14,857 nt of DNA. Source: Verrucomicrobiota bacterium (GTDB lineage: Bacteria; Verrucomicrobiota; Kiritimatiellia; Kiritimatiellales; Tichowtungiaceae). The stretch spans positions 1-14,857 of the forward strand of contig JADYZA010000161.1 in assembly GCA_020853375.1 (NCBI GenBank). The letters run 5' to 3'. The notes below the pieces were generated by a model that was given only the letters and a program-made list of their open reading frames with translations, did no database searches and was not told where the DNA came from. How positions within the stretch are numbered: the first letter of the stretch is position 1; every line of letters starts with the position of its first letter. Below, one piece after another: positions 7,892-13,241 of the stretch. Position numbers and translations under genes: made by a program.

Positions 7892-8639
7892 GGTCGAGCT
7901 GCTTGGCATACGAGTGGATGTGATTGACCGCCCTCAGTTGCTGGCGGAAATCGACAGGCTGGTCGTGGCGCAGAAACCTGCGCTGGTGAATAATGTGAAT
8001 GTCCATGCCTGTAATATTGCCTGTAAAGATCAGGCGTTTCGCAACATCTTGAACGCGTCGGAGGTTGTTTTCTGCGACGGGTTCGGAGTGAAGCTGGGCG
8101 CGCGGCTTCTCGGCAAAACGCTTGGGGAACGGCTGACTCCGCCGGACTGGATCGATGATCTGTTCAAGCTGTGCATTGAGCGGCGCTACCGCATTTATTT
8201 TGTCGGCGATACAGTTGACGTGGTTTCCTGTTTTGCGCGTGAAGTGCATGGAAAATATCCGGCACTTCGAATCGCCGGACATCACGACGGGTTTTTTATT
8301 CCCGGCAGTGATGCCGACATCCGCATCATGCAGGAGCTGGTTCGGTTACGCCCCGATATTATTCTGACCGGCATGGGCATGCCGCGTCAGGAAAAATGGG
8401 CCGACGAAGCCCGCAAAAAACTGGGGCAAGGTGTCATCATTGCAACTGGCGCGCTGTTCCGATGGTACACCGGTTACGAAAAGCGGGCGCCGAAGTGGGT
8501 CACTCAGACCGGATTTGAATGGCTCGCCCGGCTGGCGGCCTCTCCGCGTAAACATTTTAAGCGGTACGTCGTCGGCCTGCCTCTCTTTTATCTGCGCATT
8601 CTGAAGCAGAAGCGGAACAAGGGGACGTTTGATTCATGA
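7884..8639 (+). CDS. WecG/TagA/CpsF family glycosyltransferase (GT26)
   Basis: The 251-residue protein is a GT26 enzyme, the family that transfers N-acetylmannosamine or its uronic acid onto lipid-linked GlcNAc in enterobacterial common antigen and teichoic acid synthesis. Visible hallmarks are NNVNVHACNIA (36-46), CDGFGV with the conserved D65 (64-69), YRIYFVGDTVDVV, the RPDIILTGMGMPRQEKW block (163-172 for GMGMPRQEKW) and a basic amphipathic C-terminus (ASPRKHFKRYV) like the segment that docks GT26 enzymes on the membrane. The frame is open far upstream to 7533, but homology begins near ATG 7884, which has GAGG five bases before it. An ATG at 7863 would add seven residues. The start overlaps the previous gene by 8 bases and the stop overlaps the next gene's ATG. 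It likely adds an early sugar of the repeat unit. Confidence 0.93.
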   Translation: MDKVELLGIRVDVIDRPQLLAEIDRLVVAQKPALVNNVNVHACNIACKDQAFRNILNASEVVFCDGFGVKLGARLLGKTLGERLTPPDWIDDLFKLCIERRYRIYFVGDTVDVVSCFAREVHGKYPALRIAGHHDGFFIPGSDADIRIMQELVRLRPDIILTGMGMPRQEKWADEARKKLGQGVIIATGALFRWYTGYEKRAPKWVTQTGFEWLARLAASPRKHFKRYVVGLPLFYLRILKQKRNKGTFDS

Positions 8640-10129
8640 AAGCGTTTTGGAAAACAGCAGGGCTGTTCTGTGCCGTCGCGGCATTTCTGACGCTCACCGC
8701 CCCGTCAAATCACAGCGAGGCTGAGGATACCTATTATTACGCCCAGATGGTGGAGCGTGGCGGATGGAGCGAAATGTTTCATCGGCATCATCTGCTTTAC
8801 CTGCCGGTTGCACGGGGAATTTATCGGCTGGCGCAGAGGGTTGGATTTGAAGGACGCGCCATGCCGGTGCTGATTGGCTTGAGCATTGCATCGGCCTCGG
8901 CGGTAATCTGTTTTTTCTCGGTGATGCTTCGGCGTAGCGGGGCAGGTCGCTGGTGGGTTGTGCCCTTGCTTTTTTCGTATGGGTTCTGGCGGTACGCTTG
9001 CGCGGCAGAAATCTATGCGCCCGCTTTGGCGGCAGTTTGTGCCGCATGGTTTTTTTCGGCGCAGCCCGAGAGGATGTGGCGGTGTGTGTGCTGTTCGATT
9101 TTTGCAGTTCTTTTGCATCTGGCCTGTCTTCCGGCGGTGCTGGCCATCGGCGTGCTGTTTGCTGTCACGAAGGAGTGGAAGCGGGCCGGACTTTTCTTTC
9201 TTTGCACCGGATTGCCGGTCGCGGCGGTTTACGGGGTTGTTCAGGGAGCGGTCGGGACGATTGTATTTGTCGATACGGGGGTTGTGCGCAGCTCCCTGTT
9301 CGCGGCGTCAACCTGGGTTAAGGCGTTATTCGCTTTCGGGCAGAACGTGCTCTCCGGTAATTTCCTTTTTTCGATTCCGTCGATGGCTGAATGGCTGTCA
9401 GGACTGTTCCCGTACCAGATGCTTCAGGAAGAGCTGTTTATGGGACGACAGGCGGATGCGGTTTGGCAGGTCGTCAGTGTCGTTACGTTTTTTAGCGCAT
9501 TGCTTCTGCTGGGTTTTGCGGTGATCGGATTGATCCGCAATCAGCGGGTGTGGCTTTGTCCGATGTCCGTTTGGTTTGCCGGGAATATGGCTATGGCGTT
9601 GTGGGTTGAGCCAGCCAACCCCGAGATGTATATTTTTGTACTTCTTCCGTTCTGGTTTCTGGTTGCGAATGGCTGGAAGCAGGCCGGATATTTCGGAACG
9701 TTCGCGCTTTCCGCTCTGGCGGCGGCGATGTTGCTGCATAATGCGATCGGCGGAATGGCTTTTGTTCAGCGCGAGGCTGGCGACTACTGCCGCCAGAAGG
9801 CGGCCTGGGTTGTTGAACACGCGACGGCTGAGGACGTCGTTCTCGCTGCGGACTCCCATGGCTTTATCACGTACTTAGCGTATTGGAGTCCGGCTTGCAC
9901 GTTGGACGCAAAGTTCCAAACCTCGGAAAATATCTTCCAAGCATTGGAACGGCGGAGCGCAGGACGGGTATTTGTTTTTTCAGATGTCATCGAGCCCCTG
10001 CGGCCAGTTGCGCGTCGCAACGACGAACCTGTTCAGCGGTTGAAGTCGCTGGCGAATCAGCTGGGTTCGAGGTTGATGCCGGTTTCTACTGGGGAAGACT
10101 GGACGATTTACGAGTGGGTTCGCCAATAG
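8636..10129 (+). CDS. GT-C-like polytopic membrane glycosyltransferase, putative
   Basis: This is a 497-residue inner membrane protein with about ten hydrophobic segments and a soluble C-terminal tail from roughly residue 385. The layout is typical of GT-C enzymes of the PMT/GT39/RgtA-like type, which use polyprenyl-phosphate sugars on the outer face of the membrane. After the first helix, the expected acidic loop is present (EAEDTYYYA, with E28, E30 and D31), followed by a His cluster (H49, H51, H52) and the LLYLP segment that often marks the second external loop. Segments near 107-125 (FSYGFWRYACAAEIYAPALA) also resemble this superfamily. The role in decorating the EPS or a protein with an extra sugar is inferred. 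It begins on an ATGA overlap with the GT26 gene. Two palindromic repeats, 21 bases apart (start to start), lie near its 3' end (9914-9928 and 9935-9949). Confidence 0.65.
   Translation: MKAFWKTAGLFCAVAAFLTLTAPSNHSEAEDTYYYAQMVERGGWSEMFHRHHLLYLPVARGIYRLAQRVGFEGRAMPVLIGLSIASASAVICFFSVMLRRSGAGRWWVVPLLFSYGFWRYACAAEIYAPALAAVCAAWFFSAQPERMWRCVCCSIFAVLLHLACLPAVLAIGVLFAVTKEWKRAGLFFLCTGLPVAAVYGVVQGAVGTIVFVDTGVVRSSLFAASTWVKALFAFGQNVLSGNFLFSIPSMAEWLSGLFPYQMLQEELFMGRQADAVWQVVSVVTFFSALLLLGFAVIGLIRNQRVWLCPMSVWFAGNMAMALWVEPANPEMYIFVLLPFWFLVANGWKQAGYFGTFALSALAAAMLLHNAIGGMAFVQREAGDYCRQKAAWVVEHATAEDVVLAADSHGFITYLAYWSPACTLDAKFQTSENIFQALERRSAGRVFVFSDVIEPLRPVARRNDEPVQRLKSLANQLGSRLMPVSTGEDWTIYEWVRQ
9914..9928. repeat. 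Palindromic repeat copy 4 (one mismatch)
   Basis: TTCCAAACCTCGGAA differs from the consensus at one position. It lies 21 bases (start to start) before copy 5, in the tail of the GT-C-like gene, read as F-Q-T-S-E. Confidence 0.4.
9935..9949. repeat. Palindromic repeat copy 5 (perfect)
   Basis: TTCCAAGCATTGGAA has perfect 6-base arms around GCA. It is in the GT-C-like gene, read as F-Q-A-L-E, and paired with copy 4 about two helical turns away. Confidence 0.55.
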
Positions 10130-10147
10130 TGAAGCGGCTGACCCATT

Positions 10148-10164
10148 TTGCCTGAAGGGCAATA
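10148..10164 (+). promoter_or_regulatory. Hairpin sequestering the ribosome-binding site of the fucosyltransferase gene, putative
   Basis: The sequence TTGCC-TGAAG-GGCAA (10148-10162) is a perfect 5-bp hairpin. The likely Shine-Dalgarno, GAAGGG at 10154-10159, sits in its loop and 3' arm, five bases before ATG 10165. The stem is short and could be chance, but it could dampen translation of this gene, which, unlike most neighbours, is not coupled by overlap. Confidence 0.25.
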
Positions 10165-11202
10165 ATGGATAACCAAAAGTTTTTATTAATTAAAGGGGAA
10201 GGGGGGCTGGGCAACCGGATTTTAAGCCTCCTGTCCGGAATTGAGTATGCCCGACTTTCCGGTCGCACTCCGGTTGTCGAATGGTGTGACGGGCAATATT
10301 CGGCAAACGGGGAAAATGCGTTTTTTGAACTGTTTAAAGAAACAAGTCATCTGAGAGCTCTGTCCAGCCTTCCCGCATCAACGGATGTGACTCCGGATGT
10401 TTGGGCTGATTCTCTATTCACGAGTCCCTTCGAGAAGATATCTCCGGTGCGAGCAATCAAGGCCTCCAAAGTTTTGACGCTGGTTTCATTGATGCTGAAA
10501 AGGCTGAAGGGCAGTGCGTTTTCGTTTCAGTTCCCGTGGAGCTATCGCAAGGTCTGCATCGATCTCTCCAGAACGGATCAGCCGCAGGCTCTCGGCGTTT
10601 TTTTCTCTTTCACTGAAAAGTTTTATCGTCTGCGGAAGTTGTACAGACGGGTCAATGATCCGTTGATGCACGTGAGGGACGAGTTGAAAATAAAACGGGT
10701 TTTCGAAAGAGAGCTGTTTCTCAAAGCCGACATTGCCGAGGCGTTATCTGCCGAAAGAAAGCGTCTTCTATCGGCAAAAACAATTGGCATTCATCTTCGC
10801 TACACCGACCGGAAGGGTTCTTTAAAAAGAGCGTTCGCGGATGTCGCAAAAACGGTTCACAGCCACCCAGGCTGGAATCTCTTTTTAGTCACAGACAATC
10901 AGCAGGTCGAGGCGGCTTTGCGCGAAAAATATCCTGACCTGCTTACCGTGAAGAAATGGTTTCCTCGGGCCGGAGGAGCGATTCATTGGGATGGGAGTTG
11001 TCCGGATAAAACGGCAATGGCGGCAGATGCGGTGAAAGAACTGCTCCTGCTTTCGTCTTGTGATTACATCCTCTATATGGGGCATTCCACCTTTTCTGTG
11101 CTGGCCAGATGCCTGTCCGGCCTGCCGCCAGCCCGAGTGTTGGATATGAACCGATTCCATCTCTTGAACCGACTGGTTTTGCTTTTGCATAAGGTGTGTT
11201 GA
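10165..11202 (+). CDS. NodZ-like fucosyltransferase family protein
   Basis: This 345-residue soluble protein resembles the NodZ/FUT8-like branch of GDP-fucose-using transferases (GT23 and related). It begins with FLLIKGEGGLGNRILSLLSG (6-25), the Gly-rich GxGNR motif shared by this superfamily and GT11. It has IGIHLRYTDR with H210, R212 and D215 (the conserved HxR block that contacts the GDP-sugar), then LFLVTDN (V242 to N245) and a late SSCDYILYMGHSTFSVLA block like the motif III region. It would transfer fucose or a related deoxyhexose to the repeat unit. The start ATG 10165 has GAAGGG at proper spacing. It is separated from both neighbours by short gaps (35 and 78 bases) while most upstream genes overlap, and by eye its base composition is more AT-rich, which may mean a replaceable cassette. 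NodZ versus GT11 cannot be settled by eye. Confidence 0.72.
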   Translation: MDNQKFLLIKGEGGLGNRILSLLSGIEYARLSGRTPVVEWCDGQYSANGENAFFELFKETSHLRALSSLPASTDVTPDVWADSLFTSPFEKISPVRAIKASKVLTLVSLMLKRLKGSAFSFQFPWSYRKVCIDLSRTDQPQALGVFFSFTEKFYRLRKLYRRVNDPLMHVRDELKIKRVFERELFLKADIAEALSAERKRLLSAKTIGIHLRYTDRKGSLKRAFADVAKTVHSHPGWNLFLVTDNQQVEAALREKYPDLLTVKKWFPRAGGAIHWDGSCPDKTAMAADAVKELLLLSSCDYILYMGHSTFSVLARCLSGLPPARVLDMNRFHLLNRLVLLLHKVC

Positions 11203-11226
11203 TTGCTGACGGGTTGTTTGGATAAA
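11199..11226 (+). promoter_or_regulatory. Weak promoter candidate upstream of exosortase
   Basis: TTGATT (11199-11204) and GATAAA (11221-11226), separated by 16 bases, each match the sigma-70 consensus at four of six positions. They lie in the 78-base gap between the fucosyltransferase and the exosortase, overlapping the former's stop codon. This would give exosortase/epsI their own transcript, but the spacing is short and the match modest. No terminator is seen in the gap, so read-through is equally possible. Confidence 0.25.
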
Positions 11227-11280
11227 AACCTGTAATTCCCCCCGCAAATTGATATCCTGATCCAGTTAGTTGAGGGTTTT

Positions 11281-12258
11281 ATGAAGAATGAGTCATCTAT
11301 CAAAGTCTGGAGCGAGCGCTGGCGCCTCGGGGCTTTGGTGTTACCTGAGTTGGTTCAGATCGGCTTGTTTTCCGTGATGATCAGTCTGGTCTTCATGCTT
11401 TTCCATATGTTGGGAAACACCGTGGAAAACGTCGGCAGTCGGTCGGCGTTCCAGTGGATGTTTGCCCGGTGGCAAGATACGATTTCTTTCGGCGCGGACT
11501 ATTCCCACGGATATTTTATCCCTTTTGTCAGTCTCGGCGTGATCTGGTACAAGCGGAAAGAAATCTTTGCGGTCAACATGCATACCGACCGTCGCGGATT
11601 GAGAGTGGTGATTTTCGCACTGGCTTTGCACTGGCTGGGAGCCAAGATGCAGCAAACCCACTTTTCGCTGATGAGTCTTGTGATTCTGATCTGGGGCATT
11701 CCGTTTTATCTTTTCGGCTGGGAGCTCGCCAAAAAACTGATTTTCCCCTGCTCCTATCTGATTTTTTGCATCCCTCTGAATTTTATGGATATCGTGGCGT
11801 TTCCGTTGCGCATGTTCTCTACCAGTCTGGCTACCGCCATGTTGAACGGTATCGGCATTGGTGCGGTGCAAATAGGAACGGCCATTCGTTCTACGGCGGC
11901 TGGCGGGTTTGAGTTTGACGTGGCCGACCCGTGTAGCGGCTTGCGCTCACTGCTCGCCATGACCGCGTTGACGGCGGTTTATGCCTATTTCACTCAGCGA
12001 ACAATCGTGCGTAAATGGATTCTGTTTCTCGCCTCCATTCCGCTGGCCGTGATCGGAAATATCGCGCGTATCGTGACCGTGGCGCTGGTGGCGGAAGCGG
12101 TCGGTGGGAAACTGGCGCTTGGTGTGTACCACGATTATTCCGGTTACATCCTTTTCACCGCGGCGATCAGTATGATGGTGGTCATCGGCGGGTTGTTGAA
12201 TCTTAAATTCAGTGAGGTGGTGCAAAAATGGAAATCCGAACTTTTACGCCGCACCTAG
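11281..12258 (+). CDS. Exosortase (exosortase/archaeosortase family transpeptidase)
   Basis: This 325-residue integral membrane protein with about eight helices is a predicted cysteine transpeptidase that processes PEP-CTERM-like sorting signals at the inner membrane. Family hallmarks are present: DYSHGYFIPFVSLGVIWYKR (73-92), PCSYLIFCIPLN, and the putative active-site residues C218 in PCSGLRSL (with R222), R263 in NIARI and H284 in YHDYSGY. This Cys/Arg/His set matches the exosortase/archaeosortase triad. The length agrees with stand-alone exosortases; the EpsI domain, sometimes fused, is here a separate overlapping gene. The ATG at 11281 has GAGG five bases upstream. The subtype cannot be named from sequence alone. 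Position at the end of an EPS cluster is the classical setting of exosortases. Confidence 0.93.
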   Translation: MKNESSIKVWSERWRLGALVLPELVQIGLFSVMISLVFMLFHMLGNTVENVGSRSAFQWMFARWQDTISFGADYSHGYFIPFVSLGVIWYKRKEIFAVNMHTDRRGLRVVIFALALHWLGAKMQQTHFSLMSLVILIWGIPFYLFGWELAKKLIFPCSYLIFCIPLNFMDIVAFPLRMFSTSLATAMLNGIGIGAVQIGTAIRSTAAGGFEFDVADPCSGLRSLLAMTALTAVYAYFTQRTIVRKWILFLASIPLAVIGNIARIVTVALVAEAVGGKLALGVYHDYSGYILFTAAISMMVVIGGLLNLKFSEVVQKWKSELLRRT

Positions 12259-13037
12259 TACTGATCGGGCTGATGATTGTCACGGCGCTGGCTCTGGCGT
12301 TCACTGTGGATGTCACGCTGAATGACCGCGCCGGAGTGTCCATGAAGTTGCCGACCTCGATGGACGGAGGGTGGCAGGGCGACGAGTTGCGTTATTCGCA
12401 TAACGCCGAGGCCCCCAAACAGTATCGAGTCAGCGAATTGACCTTGCCGAACGCCGACCCTGTGACTGGAGAAAAGCTTTTCAACATGAGCTTGGCTGAA
12501 TATGACGCGCTTCCGAAGGATACGGAGTTTGTTAAGTCCATTTACACAAATGCTGCGGCGTCCAATACGGTTTTTGTTTCCGTTGTTTTGTCCGGTCGCG
12601 AACGCGACAGTATTCACCGCCCTGAACGCTGTTTGGTCGGGCAGGGGAATTCCATCGTTAACCAGCACTTCTGGAACGTGGTGGCTCCGCAGATTATTGA
12701 AGTTCCGCTGGAGGGGCGCAAAGAGCCTCTGAAAGTGGCCGTGCTGGAAGCGGTCCGGAATTATCGCGGATCTGACGGAGAGCGTAAGATACAGTACAGT
12801 TACTACGCCTATTGGTTTGTCGGCCAGAATCGTGAAACGCCCAGTCATTACGCCCGCATGATCTGGTTGGCTTGGGATCGTGTTGTGCGCAGCACGTCCC
12901 ATAAATGGGCCTATATCGCCATCGCCGGTGAGCGCGTGAATGGTTCCGATGCGTATAAGCAGGACATCGTTAGTTTTGTGCAGAAGCTGTACCCGCACCT
13001 GCTGATCAATCAGCAGGCCGTGGTTGACAAACCTTGA
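12228..13037 (+). CDS. epsI: Exosortase-associated protein EpsI (DUF3485)
   Basis: This 269-residue protein has one N-terminal membrane anchor (about residues 8-28) and a periplasmic domain of the EpsI/DUF3485 family, found next to or fused with exosortases in EPS loci. The diagnostic element is IHRPERCLVGQG, with H130, R131, P132, E133 and C135, preceded by FVSVVLSGRERDS. A second block (IQYSYYAYWFVGQNRETPSHYARMIWLAWDRV) is also typical. The molecular function is unknown; gene pairing points to a role with the exosortase or in EPS assembly. The start overlaps the exosortase gene by 31 bases, implying coupled translation. Its last codons contain the -35 element of the downstream leucine promoter. 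Confidence 0.9.
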   Translation: MEIRTFTPHLVLIGLMIVTALALAFTVDVTLNDRAGVSMKLPTSMDGGWQGDELRYSHNAEAPKQYRVSELTLPNADPVTGEKLFNMSLAEYDALPKDTEFVKSIYTNAAASNTVFVSVVLSGRERDSIHRPERCLVGQGNSIVNQHFWNVVAPQIIEVPLEGRKEPLKVAVLEAVRNYRGSDGERKIQYSYYAYWFVGQNRETPSHYARMIWLAWDRVVRSTSHKWAYIAIAGERVNGSDAYKQDIVSFVQKLYPHLLINQQAVVDKP

Positions 13038-13053
13038 TTCCTGCGCCTACTAT
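13024..13053 (+). promoter_or_regulatory. Sigma-70-type promoter of the leu unit
   Basis: A perfect TTGACA (13024-13029) lies inside the last codons of epsI. It is followed after 18 bases by TACTAT (13048-13053; four of six match TATAAT). The predicted transcription start is about 13060-13061, leaving only about three bases before the leader peptide ATG at 13064. The promoter is placed exactly as expected for the attenuator that follows. Confidence 0.7.
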
Positions 13054-13063
13054 CCCGCCCGCA

Positions 13064-13138
13064 ATGAAACAGACATCCAACAGCCTAGAACTTCTTCTAC
13101 TCGCCGGGGAAACCCTGCGGGAGTTCTGCGCTTGTTGA
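13064..13138 (+). CDS. Leucine-rich leader peptide of the leu attenuator
   Basis: This small reading frame of 24 codons plus TGA encodes a peptide with a run of control codons: Leu-Glu-Leu-Leu-Leu-Leu at codons 8-13 (CTA GAA CTT CTT CTA CTC), plus another Leu (CTG) at codon 18. In classical leu attenuation, a ribosome stalled on these codons when charged leucine tRNA is scarce keeps the downstream terminator from forming. Location between a good promoter and an intrinsic terminator just before leuA supports this strongly. No Shine-Dalgarno is visible: the predicted transcript begins about three bases before the ATG, so the peptide would be translated from a practically leaderless RNA. Codons 19-21 contain the strand that can pair with the terminator's 5' arm. 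Confidence 0.8.
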   Translation: MKQTSNSLELLLLAGETLREFCAC

Positions 13139-13172
13139 TCTGACCCTCCACAACGATTTCGCCGAACCTCTC
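13119..13172 (+). promoter_or_regulatory. Predicted antiterminator pairing
   Basis: GGGAGUUC (13119-13126, within leader codons 19-21) can pair with GAACCUCUC (13164-13172): eight base pairs including one G-U, with C13168 bulged. The latter is the 5' arm of the terminator, so the two structures exclude each other. A ribosome paused on codons 8-13 leaves 13119-13126 free for pairing (read-through); one that reaches the stop at 13136 covers it (termination). Pairing was found by eye and no folding energy was computed. Confidence 0.6.
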
Positions 13173-13194
13173 CGCAGCCCGGAGAGGTTTTTTT
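13165..13194 (+). terminator. Intrinsic terminator (attenuator) before leuA
   Basis: A perfect 10-bp stem, AACCTCTCCG (13165-13174) with CGGAGAGGTT (13180-13189), closes a 5-base loop CAGCC and runs into seven T residues (13188-13194). It lies after the leader stop codon and 47 bases before leuA. This is a strong Rho-independent terminator. It serves as the attenuator, and may also end any transcript reading through from epsI, since no other terminator is seen there. Confidence 0.9.
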
Positions 13195-13241
13195 ATTTTC
13201 ATGGTGGGTTTAGCAGAGAAAAAACAGTAAAGGAATGAACA

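Noticed and set aside
12255..12998. A 247-codon minus-strand frame opposite epsI
   Set aside because: The plus strand encodes EpsI with its family motifs; the antisense product shows no family resemblance.
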